Of a stretch of DNA of 13,948 nucleotides, positions 6,231 to 13,110 are shown piece by piece (within the stretch, counting starts at the first letter, position 1; each line of letters begins with the position of its first letter). The stretch is from contig WSZW01000129.1 in the NCBI GenBank assembly GCA_013139905.1, forward strand, positions 1-13,948, given 5' to 3'. This stretch comes from an archaeon. Its GTDB lineage: Archaea > EX4484-52 > B79-G9. The notes beneath the pieces were generated by a model, which did not search any database, was not told where the DNA came from, and worked only from the letters and a program-made list of their open reading frames with translations. The translations under genes were made by a program, and so were the position numbers.

Positions 6231-6968
6231 ATGTCTAAAGATGTTATTGCAAAACTTACTCATTCGGGTAAAACTTTTGAAATTATTGTAGATTCTACTA
6301 AAATAGAATCATATAAACAAGGAAAAATATCAGATGATAATCTGAGGGATATAATTACAACCGAAGGCGTATTCTCCAACATTCGAAACTTAAAAACTGT
6401 TGATGAAGGCCTTCCTATGAAAAATATAGAAGGCAAAATCGAAAAACACGATGATGCTAATTTAATCGAAACTTTCGGAACCACTGACTTAATCACAATA
6501 GTAAAAAAAATATTAAATGATGGTGAAATACAACTTACTGTAGATCAAAGGAAAGAAATGATTGAAAAGAAAAAACGAAGCATTATCTCATTTATTTCAT
6601 CCAGAGCTGTTGACCCCAGAACTTCAAAACCACACCCACCGCAAAGAGTAGAACTCGCATTAGACCAATTAAAATTAAAAATTGATCCATTCATACCCGC
6701 AGAAATCCAAATGAAAGAAATACTTTCAAAACTAAAAACCATTCTCCCGCTTTCTTTAGAAGAAAAAACAATAGAACTTGTAATTCCTACAGAATATGCA
6801 GGTAAAGTAAGATACATAATCGAAAAAAAGGGAACAATAACAAAAGAAAACTGGCTTGGCGTAAAATGGCTAGGTACTGTAAAATTACCCGCCGGAATGG
6901 TTCCAACACTTTTAGACGAACTATTAGCAGCAACGCACGGCAACGTACAATGCGATGTGGATAAATAA
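6231..6968 (+). CDS. Ribosome maturation protein SBDS (Sdo1)
   Basis: This is a 245-residue archaeal orthologue of the Shwachman-Bodian-Diamond protein, which binds the large ribosomal subunit and in eukaryotes helps EFL1 release the anti-association factor eIF6. The three expected domains are visible. The N-terminal FYSH domain is residues 1 to about 95. The middle helical domain has the diagnostic LTVDQRKEMIEKKKRSIISF (102-121) and ISSRAVDPRTSKPHPPQRVE (122-141). The C-terminal ferredoxin-like domain (about 170-240) contains IELVIPTEYAGKVRYI and VKLPAGM. Length is close to the usual 230-240. The gene follows psmA, as in many archaea, but the exosome genes rrp4, rrp41 and rrp42, which often follow, are absent; unknown genes come next. 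The leaderless start at 6231 is supported by a TATA-like box. Confidence 0.95.
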   Translation: MSKDVIAKLTHSGKTFEIIVDSTKIESYKQGKISDDNLRDIITTEGVFSNIRNLKTVDEGLPMKNIEGKIEKHDDANLIETFGTTDLITIVKKILNDGEIQLTVDQRKEMIEKKKRSIISFISSRAVDPRTSKPHPPQRVELALDQLKLKIDPFIPAEIQMKEILSKLKTILPLSLEEKTIELVIPTEYAGKVRYIIEKKGTITKENWLGVKWLGTVKLPAGMVPTLLDELLAATHGNVQCDVDK

Positions 6969-7103
6969 CGTTGTATTTATTAGTTATTTTCTAATTAGAT
7001 TCCATCTTCTAATTTTGATACTATAACGCCGAAACGTATTTAAATATAACTTAATCATAATTAGTACTTACTACGGAGTAATATTATAATCTGGTGATTT
7101 AAT

Positions 7104-7604
7104 ATGATGGTGCAATTTACTAAATATGATCTTTTCGAGTCTTTTGGAGTACCTAATGGTGTGAATATTACGCTTGGATTATTAGGTTATGGCGTAAATA
7201 ATGTTTCTTTTTATTCTGATAATGGTGGGGATGGTATTCCTTCTCAAATAGATGTTCAGTTAAAACCTAATGCACTTGGAACTATATTAGGTTTTGATGA
7301 AATATATACTTACATTATAACTAAAGATACAATTCCTGAAAATTTCTCTACGGAAATGATTATTAATTTGATCTCAAATTCAAAAGGTGAAGTTCGAGTT
7401 GATGGTTTTTTGTCAGATGAAGATGATATTTCCTCTCATCTTGTTAATGTTCCAAAGTATGTTGTTTTAAAAGAATCTGATATGAATACTGACGAAACAA
7501 AAAATACAGGGGGTACTCCCACATATTTTGTTGATGGTGGTTGTCTTATGTATTTTCGATATTTTTCAAAAAAAGTTTATGAGCATATCGCACAAAATAA
7601 TTGA
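7104..7604 (+). CDS. Hypothetical cytoplasmic protein
   Basis: This encodes 166 residues of an unrecognised family. There is no signal peptide or membrane segment. The sequence is mixed alpha/beta and acidic, with Gly/Asn-rich turns (NNVSFYSDNGGDGIPSQ, about 32-48), a possible central hydrophobic pair of strands (LGTILGFDEIYTYII), and a C-terminal FVDGGCLMYFRYFSKK. A polar stretch rich in Thr, Asn and Asp (about 125-140) may be a flexible loop. The ATG at 7104 is preceded by GGTGAT at 7093-7098, a good Shine-Dalgarno 5 bases upstream. A TATA-like GTATTTAAATATAA near 7034-7047 would give a leader of about 40 bases. The next gene starts 42 bases downstream with its own TATA-like box, so co-transcription is not required. 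Confidence 0.72.
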   Translation: MMVQFTKYDLFESFGVPNGVNITLGLLGYGVNNVSFYSDNGGDGIPSQIDVQLKPNALGTILGFDEIYTYIITKDTIPENFSTEMIINLISNSKGEVRVDGFLSDEDDISSHLVNVPKYVVLKESDMNTDETKNTGGTPTYFVDGGCLMYFRYFSKKVYEHIAQNN

Positions 7605-7618
7605 ACTAACCCACACAC

Positions 7619-7628
7619 ATATAAAATA
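7619..7628 (+). promoter_or_regulatory. TATA-like box of the C39-like gene
   Basis: ATATAAAATA lies about 25 bases upstream of the ATG at 7647. No Shine-Dalgarno is present, so the transcript is probably leaderless. Confidence 0.48.
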
Positions 7629-7646
7629 TTTTGGACAATTAATAAT

Positions 7647-8240
7647 ATGACAAAAACAGATATTTCTCTGGCATTAAATTCAAAATACATACCCTTAGTA
7701 CAAAAACCATCCTGTTGTAATGTAACTTGTCTTCAAATGATACTTTATCGGCGAGGTTTTGGGCTTTTTGACCAACAGGAATTAGCAAAATTCTTTAAAA
7801 TCAATGTGGGCAAAGACGAAGTTAAATCTTTTAATATAAAACTTGATGTTTATGTGGCTACAAATAATGACGAAGGTCTAAAAACAATTGATTCTGAAAA
7901 AATAATAAATCAATTCTTCAAAGAAAAAAACATTAATTTAAACGCGAAAGCGTTTATATATTCCAAAATAAGTAATTTGAAAGAATTTTTAATAGAAAAC
8001 ATAAAGAATAATAATGACCTTTGGTTAGAATATAAAACACATAAAATTCATGGCGATAAGTTGATTCATGATAATGTTATTGAATCCGTAAAAACTATTT
8101 CGGGCAAAACAAAAATTACGCTTGTAGACCCTTATTGGGAATACAAACCAAGATTAGATATATCTATTGAAGATCTTGAAGAATCAATATCGGATAAATT
8201 TGGTCGAGAAACCGGGTTTATCGTAATATCTAAAAAATAA
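7647..8240 (+). CDS. C39-like papain-fold cysteine protease family protein
   Basis: This encodes 197 residues with no signal peptide or membrane span, so it is probably cytoplasmic. Near the N-terminus, VQKPSCCNVTCLQMIL (18-33) matches the start of the C39/papain-like fold: Q19 as oxyanion-hole residue and C24 (or C23) as nucleophile, at the head of the first long helix. Later, H141 in LIHDNVIESV followed by D161-P162 in ITLVDPYWEY supplies the usual His and Asp at the expected spacing. The close, FGRETGFIVI, also fits a terminal strand of this fold. The Gly after the catalytic Cys in many C39 members is Asn here. Such stand-alone domains are common in uncultivated small-genome archaea; the substrate is unknown. 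There is no transporter domain, so it is not a bacteriocin exporter. The fold call is moderate; activity is inferred. Confidence 0.72.
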   Translation: MTKTDISLALNSKYIPLVQKPSCCNVTCLQMILYRRGFGLFDQQELAKFFKINVGKDEVKSFNIKLDVYVATNNDEGLKTIDSEKIINQFFKEKNINLNAKAFIYSKISNLKEFLIENIKNNNDLWLEYKTHKIHGDKLIHDNVIESVKTISGKTKITLVDPYWEYKPRLDISIEDLEESISDKFGRETGFIVISKK

Positions 8241-8291
8241 GAAAACACTCAAATATTAATCTCTAAATTTTAACATTTCAAAAATATAAAG

Positions 8292-8347
8292 CTTATTTTT
8301 TTCAAAGAAAAAGAAACCGGCGATAAAAAATAAAACCAAACATCGCC
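8292..8347. terminator. Shared terminator region between convergent genes
   Basis: For the plus-strand gene ending at 8240 there is a T run at about 8294-8302. For the minus-strand gene ending at 8378, the inverted repeat GGCGAT (8319-8324) / ATCGCC (8342-8347) with a 17-base loop is followed on that strand by a T-rich tract. The long loop makes the stem modest. Confidence 0.4.
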
Positions 8348-8377
8348 AATATAATACGTCAAAATATAATAATCATC

Positions 8378-8773
8378 TCAAGAAGATTGAGTGTTCTTTA
8401 GTAAATATTTTTTCATACCAACAATATGTTTTTTTTCAACACCGTGTGTTTCTAAAAAATAATTAGCAACTACATCCACATATTTCGGATTTAAAGGTTT
8501 AACAGAAATAGTTCTATCTCCATTTGATTCTATATACGGGGTAGTATCAACAACTTGACCACCTAAAAGAGCCCAAGGCGAATCATTGGCACCATTATCT
8601 TCTCGTTCAACGAATATGTATGCAATTGATATATCGTCGCCTACTTCGCCAATTTTATATTTTCGAAATTCTTCAGGCATAAAACTATCAGGGTTACCGC
8701 CGATATATAATCTATCCTTTACGGCCTCAGACAATTTTTCGTCCACCCCACAACCAACGCTATTCGAACTCAT
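8378..8773 (-). CDS. Hypothetical acidic protein
   Basis: This encodes 131 residues from the chosen start and is not recognised. It lacks membrane segments and is acidic, with a run of Asp and Glu in the middle (KIGEVGDDISIAYIFVERED) and a Lys-rich C-terminal helix (VEKKHIVGMKKYLLK). The N-terminal region has Ser/Asn and one Cys. Two in-frame ATGs are possible. The one at 8785 would be near-leaderless. The one at 8773 has GGTGG 4 bases upstream, like the rps26e start, and is preferred without certainty. A TATA-like TTTAAA lies around 8803-8808. The gene is convergent with the C39-like gene and shares a terminator region with it. Function unknown. Confidence 0.65.
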   Translation of the reverse strand: MSSNSVGCGVDEKLSEAVKDRLYIGGNPDSFMPEEFRKYKIGEVGDDISIAYIFVEREDNGANDSPWALLGGQVVDTTPYIESNGDRTISVKPLNPKYVDVVANYFLETHGVEKKHIVGMKKYLLKNTQSS

Positions 8774-8870
8774 ATAACCACCCATCAAATTTAATTTTAT
8801 TCTTTAAACTAACAAAAAACAAACGAATTCTATTTCTATGTGCTTAAAATTTACGTAGATTCAAAATATA

Positions 8871-8938
8871 TATGCCGGTATAATCTGCCCGCAGATAAGC
8901 ATAGATGATTTATCTCATTCTTCAATTGAGATAAAATC
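8871..8938 (+). ncRNA. Possible structured small RNA
   Basis: TATGC (8871-8875) pairs with GCATA (8899-8903) around an inner hairpin, ATCTG-CCCG-CAGAT (8883-8896). A second hairpin follows: TTATCTCA (8910-8917) with TGAGATAA (8927-8934), extended by GAT/ATC past a one-base bulge to 8907-8938. A TATA-like CTTAAAATT at about 8843-8851 would place a transcript start near 8873. No known RNA family is recognised, and there is no clear T-run terminator. The first inverted repeat might instead be a protein-binding palindrome, ATCTGC-CC-GCAGAT. Confidence 0.25.
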
Positions 8939-9415
8939 AATTCAATAACTTAAATATTCTTTAAATTCTATAGTTTTGAATTATAATTTTAATGAAACTA
9001 AAGCTTATAAAAAGATGCCCTAAAAACAAAACAAAACAGATAAAAAACGCATACAAGCAATGCCCACAAATAACAAGCGCCACGATTTCTAAAAACCAAT
9101 ATTACAAAAAAAATCATAAAATATTTATATATTTAATAAATACAATAAGATAAATAATTTAATTAAAAAAAAACAAAAATTGAATAAATATGAAATAATA
9201 ATCTTGTAAATACAACAAATGAAATTTACACAATAAAATAAAACGACACATAATTAAATAGCGCTATATTTCATATGTTCCTCGCAAATTCAATACTAAC
9301 AAAAAAAACACAAATTTCACATTTGTAACCTGCCCACTAATAGACGAGCGCATAAAAAGACTACGAGAAATGTAAATTCTCTAATTCTCATGAATAACAA
9401 ACAAAAAATAATAAA

Positions 9416-9426
9416 ATATTTATAAT
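9416..9426 (+). promoter_or_regulatory. TATA-like box of the spermidine-synthase-like gene
   Basis: ATATTTATAAT is centred about 27 bases before the ATG at 9448. No Shine-Dalgarno is present. A leaderless mRNA is likely. Confidence 0.5.
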
Positions 9427-9447
9427 ATTTGAATAATACATACTATT

Positions 9448-10359
9448 ATGAGCGAAAAAACAAACGAAAAGTCTAAAATTATTGAAGAATTATTCGAGTC
9501 AATAATTCCAACCAATTTTTTAGGAGAACAATACTGTGATGATGTTGCACTCATATTTAAACCCGAAAAAATATTAGTCGATGAAAAAACAAAATATCAG
9601 AAAATAAATATTATCAATACTAAATCATATGGACGAATTTTATTTATAGACAATCTTTTAATGAAAACCGATAAAGACGGGCACATAATAAATGAAATGA
9701 TTGTCCATCCAATAATGTTAACAGGAAAAAAGAAAAAAAAGATATTGGTTGTCGGCGGTGGCGAAGGATTCACAGCCACACTACTTTTAAACTATCCATA
9801 TATAGAAAAAATCGATATTGTTGATATCGACGATGAATTTGTTGAAATTTGTAAAAAAATATATCCTGAAAAAATGGCTTGTCTAAATAATTCAAAAGTA
9901 AATTTAATCATAAAAGACGGACTAGAATATTTAAAAGAAACAAAAGAAACATACGACGCGATATTTACAACACCAACAGACCCATTAACAATATCCGACC
10001 CATTATTTGTAAAAGAATACTACCGTTTGTGTTTTGAACGATTAGCTGATGATGGAATATTCCAGACTGATGCTTATATGCCTCATTACAAATATGGAAA
10101 TATTGATTATGCATACATAAGAAAATTACTTTCAGAATTCTTTTCAATCTCTAAAATATACATCGCAACAATTCCGACATTTCCTGGCGGACTTTTCGCA
10201 TTTGGTTTCGCATCAAAAAAATACGACCCAGAAAAAGATTTAAACGAGTTTGATTTTAACATAAAAACTAAATATTATAACAAAGATACACATTTTGCAT
10301 CTTTTAAACTGCCTCAATTTATGATTGAAAGAATAAATGAAGAAAACAAAAAGAAATAA
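9448..10359 (+). CDS. Spermidine-synthase-like protein with altered active site
   Basis: This encodes 303 residues of the polyamine aminopropyltransferase fold. The N-terminal beta domain has TKYQKINIINTKSYGRILFIDN (48-69 region). The Rossmann part has GGGEG (103-107), VDIDDE (125-130), K-D-G (156-158), SDPLFVKEYY (183-192) and PTFPGGL (243-249). Spermidine synthases transfer aminopropyl from decarboxylated SAM to putrescine. Key positions differ here: the Y-H-E of the substrate loop is I81-N82-E83, the G-G-G-D-G aspartate is E106, and the catalytic Asp of D-S-T-D-P is Thr (TPTDP, 175-179). SAM-type cofactor binding looks intact (D126, D157). Normal polyamine synthesis is therefore doubtful, and a related methyl- or aminopropyltransferase is possible. 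Length is normal. The start is supported by a TATA-like box. No other polyamine gene is nearby. Confidence 0.8.
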   Translation: MSEKTNEKSKIIEELFESIIPTNFLGEQYCDDVALIFKPEKILVDEKTKYQKINIINTKSYGRILFIDNLLMKTDKDGHIINEMIVHPIMLTGKKKKKILVVGGGEGFTATLLLNYPYIEKIDIVDIDDEFVEICKKIYPEKMACLNNSKVNLIIKDGLEYLKETKETYDAIFTTPTDPLTISDPLFVKEYYRLCFERLADDGIFQTDAYMPHYKYGNIDYAYIRKLLSEFFSISKIYIATIPTFPGGLFAFGFASKKYDPEKDLNEFDFNIKTKYYNKDTHFASFKLPQFMIERINEENKKK

Positions 10360-10431
10360 TCGTATAATTATATTTTCTAAATTTATTTTTTTCTTCCTAT
10401 CGTATTTCTTTTACACCCAAATCAGAAAAAC

Positions 10432-10441
10432 ATTTATAATG
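10432..10441 (+). promoter_or_regulatory. TATA-like box of tRNA-Thr
   Basis: ATTTATAATG lies about 40 bases before the first base of the tRNA. It predicts a transcript starting near 10461 with a short 5' leader for RNase P or equivalent processing. Confidence 0.4.
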
Positions 10442-10475
10442 ATTATGCAAGAAACAAATGTATTATTAATTTAAT

Positions 10476-10551
10476 GCCCTGGTGGCTCAGCTGGTAGAGC
10501 GTTGCCTTGGTAAGGCAGAGGTCGCGAGTTCAAATCTCGCCCAGGGCTCCA
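10476..10551 (+). tRNA. tRNA-Thr (anticodon GGT)
   Basis: This folds into a full cloverleaf: acceptor GCCCTGG / CCAGGGC (10476-10482, 10541-10547), D stem GCTC/GAGC, anticodon stem TTGCC/GGCAG with loop TTGGTAA, T stem GCGAG/CTCGC with loop TTCAAAT. The anticodon is GGT at 10509-10511. The discriminator is T (10548), as in archaeal threonine tRNAs, and CCA is encoded at 10549-10551. No intron. A T-rich run follows directly (terminator-like). Confidence 0.96.
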
Positions 10552-10592
10552 TTATTATTTTTATAAAGCTCATAATAATTGGTGATTTTAAA

Positions 10593-11507
10593 ATGACAAC
10601 ATACATTTTCGGACACAAAAACCCGGATACAGATTCTATATGCTCAGCTATAGCTTATGCTGATTTCAAGACCAAAAACGGCGAGAAAAACATCCTAGCA
10701 GCAAGAATTGGCGATATAAATAACGAAACAAAATTTGTTCTTGATAAATTCGATATTTCTGCACCAAAATTACTAACCGACGGCACAGACAAAAAAATGA
10801 TTCTTGTAGACCACAATCAAGAAACCCAATCAATAAACAATCGTGACAAAGGCGAAGTTGTTGAAGTTCTAGACCATCATAATATTAATTTTCAATCCGC
10901 AGGCACAATTCCATTTATTGCAGATGCAGTGGGAGCTACAGCAACTATATTAGCAACAATGTATTTTGAAACAAAAACACCATTAGACAAAAAAATCGCA
11001 GGACTTCTTTTATCCGCAATCATTTCAGACACAGTAATATTCAAATCCCCCACAACAACCGATAAAGACAAAACAATGGCCAAAAAACTAGCACCAATAG
11101 CTGAAATAAAAGACTTAAATGCATTTGGAATCGAGATGTTTAAAGCAAAATCCGTTTGGGGCGACATGAATTCTGCAGACATAATTGAAATGGACAGAAA
11201 AGAATACGACATGTCCGGAACAAAAATATCAATAACGCAAGTAGAAACCGTTGATTATACTGACCTAGTCCCTAGAAAAAAAGAACTTTTAGACGAACTT
11301 TTACGACTAAAAGAATTGAGGGATATGAATTTGTCCGTACTGTTAATAACTGATATAATCAAAGAAGGATGCCTGCTACTCGCTGTTGGTGATACAGGAA
11401 AAATCGAAAAAGCATACAACAAAAAATTAGAAAACTGTGAAATGTGGCTAGACGGCGTTCTTTCAAGAAAAAAGCAAGTCGTACCGCTTCTAGAAAAAGT
11501 TTTTTGA
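10593..11507 (+). CDS. ppaC: Manganese-dependent inorganic pyrophosphatase (DHH family II)
   Basis: This is a 304-residue cytoplasmic enzyme that hydrolyses pyrophosphate to phosphate, pulling biosynthetic reactions forward. Metal ligands of family II are all present: H8, D12 and D14 in GHKNPDTDS; D73 in VDHNQ; the DHH motif D94-H95-H96; and D146 in SDT. The C-terminal DHHA2 domain ends with the substrate-binding S-R-K-K-Q (291-295) followed by VVPLLEK. There is no CBS insertion, so this is the short form (about 305-310 residues). The same frame is open back into the tRNA (to 10482), but those codons are tRNA. The ATG at 10593 has GGTGA 7 bases upstream. A TATA-like TTTATAAA at 10559-10566 would start transcripts almost at the ATG, so both a leaderless and a tRNA-linked, leadered mRNA are possible. 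Confidence 0.95.
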   Translation: MTTYIFGHKNPDTDSICSAIAYADFKTKNGEKNILAARIGDINNETKFVLDKFDISAPKLLTDGTDKKMILVDHNQETQSINNRDKGEVVEVLDHHNINFQSAGTIPFIADAVGATATILATMYFETKTPLDKKIAGLLLSAIISDTVIFKSPTTTDKDKTMAKKLAPIAEIKDLNAFGIEMFKAKSVWGDMNSADIIEMDRKEYDMSGTKISITQVETVDYTDLVPRKKELLDELLRLKELRDMNLSVLLITDIIKEGCLLLAVGDTGKIEKAYNKKLENCEMWLDGVLSRKKQVVPLLEKVF

Positions 11508-11617
11508 AAAACAAAATATTGACTCATTTAAACACAATAAAATATTTTTCTGTAACTTATATTGAATTAAATAATCTAACAAATAATACTGTTTTTATTT
11601 TATGACTTGTACCATTA

Positions 11618-11629
11618 CTTTATATGTTT
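11618..11629 (+). promoter_or_regulatory. TATA-like box of the 11651 gene
   Basis: CTTTATATGTTT is centred about 27 bases before the ATG at 11651. This supports that ATG over the in-frame one at 11660 and suggests a leaderless mRNA. Confidence 0.45.
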
Positions 11630-11650
11630 AATTGTTATTATTTATAAGTA

Positions 11651-12421
11651 ATGATTTTTATGAAAACTAATGCTGAAACAAAACCAAATGACCTATATGG
11701 AGAACTTAAACTATTAATGGATGCTCAGTTAAATTGCGGATCATTAGACGAATTATCGTTTTTAAGAACACTTAAAATATGTGCTGAGAAGAATCAAACA
11801 TATATTGATTCTGTCAAATTGGATGAATATTCCTCAAAAAACAACTCAAACAATTCTAGAGTGATTAGTAAGGTTTGTACTTATTTATGTAATCATGACT
11901 CATCATTATTACAAAGTTCTGAATGGTCAACACCAAAAAGGAAAAGATTTGAATTTATAAAAAAAGAAACAAAAAAGACTATAAACGATATTGATAAACT
12001 TCAAAACCAAATTCCAGAATATTTTAATCAAATATATGCAACTAAATTAGATGAATTAAGAAATTGTTTTTCTAATGAAACATCAACGCAGATAGATCCA
12101 GCGATTAATGTATTTATAGAATATATACTTGATGCTTACAAAGTCGTTAATAACAAAGATACATCCTACACGGGTTCATTTACTATTCCCGTCAAGTTTG
12201 AAGAAATAACAAATAAATTAAATTATATCGATGAAGAACATATATATTCTGCATTAAAATCTTTAAGCAAACAAACAAATATAATTCCCCCATTTATCAA
12301 CCCAAAATCTGCAATTACTAAAAAACAAAGATATAGACTTGGTCAAAAACAATCTTTGCTTTTAACGGGTCTTTTAGATTATGTTAACAACAGACAAATA
12401 AATCCTATAACTGCAGAATAA
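11651..12421 (+). CDS. Hypothetical protein, possible C-terminal winged-helix
   Basis: This encodes 256 residues (or 253 from the ATG at 11660) and is not recognised. There is no membrane segment. Residues about 95-135 form a highly charged helix, possibly a short coiled coil (KRKRFEFIKKETKKTINDID). The last third (about 150-250) reads like a winged helix-turn-helix: a helix (FIEYILDAYKVV), a helix pair (VKFEEITNKLNYIDEEHIYS, then the recognition-like ALKSLSKQT), a Pro-rich turn (IIPPFINP), a basic wing (KKQRYRLGQK), and a closing helix. A similar order appears in the minus-strand protein at 1929-2483. A DNA- or RNA-binding role is plausible but only inferred. It stands alone between ppaC and the SdpI-like gene, each with its own promoter signal. 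Confidence 0.75.
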   Translation: MIFMKTNAETKPNDLYGELKLLMDAQLNCGSLDELSFLRTLKICAEKNQTYIDSVKLDEYSSKNNSNNSRVISKVCTYLCNHDSSLLQSSEWSTPKRKRFEFIKKETKKTINDIDKLQNQIPEYFNQIYATKLDELRNCFSNETSTQIDPAINVFIEYILDAYKVVNNKDTSYTGSFTIPVKFEEITNKLNYIDEEHIYSALKSLSKQTNIIPPFINPKSAITKKQRYRLGQKQSLLLTGLLDYVNNRQINPITAE

Positions 12422-12426
12422 TTTAT

Positions 12427-12437
12427 CTATTTATACT
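12427..12437 (+). promoter_or_regulatory. TATA-like box of the SdpI-like gene
   Basis: ATTTATACTAG-type sequence is centred about 26 bases before the ATG at 12458. The start lacks a Shine-Dalgarno, so the transcript is probably leaderless. Confidence 0.48.
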
Positions 12438-12457
12438 AGTAATACCATAAAAATAGT

Positions 12458-13096
12458 ATGAATTTGTATAATTTTGTGGGCTTAACCATAATTGCATTAA
12501 TGTTTATTGCAGGCGCATCTGTATATCCTAATATGCCGGAACTTATGGCAACACACTGGGATGCAAACGGAAATGTAGATGGTTATAGTTCAAGAACCGT
12601 CGGTATATTTTTAATTCCTGTAATGACGTTCGGCATATATTTATTATTCCTTTTAATTCCAAAAATCGCAGTTTATAAGAAAAACATCCAATCTTTTTAC
12701 AAAACATATTCTAATTTTATGGTTGGCATCATAAGTTTCATGGCAATTATTTATGCAGTTACCTTACTGTCAAATTTAGGTTATGTTATTAATATGAATT
12801 ACATAATTATGCCTGCATTAGGTTTTCTTTTTTATGGCGTGAGCTTTCTTTTAGAAAAATCAAAAAAGAATTTCTTTATCGGAATAAGAACGCCATGGAC
12901 GCTTTCAAGTGATAAAGTTTGGGAAAAGACACACAAATTGGGCGCAACAATATTTAGAATTTTAGCCGTTCTTGCATTTGCAAGCCTTTTATTTCCAAAC
13001 GGCATTATTTTGTTTATAATCCCTACATTTGCAAGCATAATATTTTTAGTAGTATATTCATATTTTGAATATCAAAAAGAAAAGAATTATGAGTAA
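12458..13096 (+). CDS. SdpI/DUF1648 family integral membrane protein
   Basis: This is a 212-residue polytopic membrane protein. The N-terminal DUF1648 part has a membrane span (4-21) followed by the signature P-x-M-P-x-x-M-A-T-H-W-D-A-N-G-N-V-D-G-Y (24-43). The C-terminal SdpI part has NFFIGIRTPWTLSSDKVWEK (138-157), matching the family pattern G-I-R-T-x-W-x-L-x-S-x-x-x-W. About six spans can be drawn: 4-21, 47-67, 88-107, 113-132, 164-179 and 182-203. SdpI of Bacillus gives immunity to the SDP toxin and sequesters its repressor, but most family members, including archaeal ones, have no known toxin partner and none is visible here. A truncated copy of its last codons lies at 13737-13775. The family call is confident; the function is open. 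Confidence 0.88.
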   Translation: MNLYNFVGLTIIALMFIAGASVYPNMPELMATHWDANGNVDGYSSRTVGIFLIPVMTFGIYLLFLLIPKIAVYKKNIQSFYKTYSNFMVGIISFMAIIYAVTLLSNLGYVINMNYIIMPALGFLFYGVSFLLEKSKKNFFIGIRTPWTLSSDKVWEKTHKLGATIFRILAVLAFASLLFPNGIILFIIPTFASIIFLVVYSYFEYQKEKNYE

Positions 13097-13110
13097 TTTT
13101 TATTTGATAA

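Larger units (their letters stand above)
8789..9447. other. Long AT-rich spacer, no protein gene seen
   Basis: No convincing coding frame is present on either strand. The left part holds a cluster of inverted repeats at 8871-8938 (see the separate entry). Further right are a perfect 10-base palindrome, ATAGCGCTAT, at 9258-9267 and small hairpins at 9310-9326 (ACAAAT/ATTTGT) and 9365-9381 (GAGAA/TTCTC). A slightly more GC-rich patch covers about 9330-9365. From about 9100 to 9240 the sequence is low-complexity A/T. I saw no origin-recognition box of the known archaeal type, tRNA or CRISPR repeat. The right end carries the promoter of the spermidine-synthase-like gene. Confidence 0.5.

Noticed and set aside
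6260..6943. Minus-strand frames opposite SBDS
   Set aside because: They are shadows of a conserved gene, with no independent support.
8876..8940. Possible tRNA in the spacer
   Set aside because: There is no T-arm consensus and no acceptor stem; only simple hairpins form.
9100..9240. Low-complexity A/T tract as a replication origin
   Set aside because: No origin-recognition repeats or Cdc6/Orc1 gene are visible in the window.
10482..10592. N-terminal extension of the pyrophosphatase frame into the tRNA
   Set aside because: These codons are the tRNA-Thr itself; the family's N-terminal motif starts right after the ATG at 10593.
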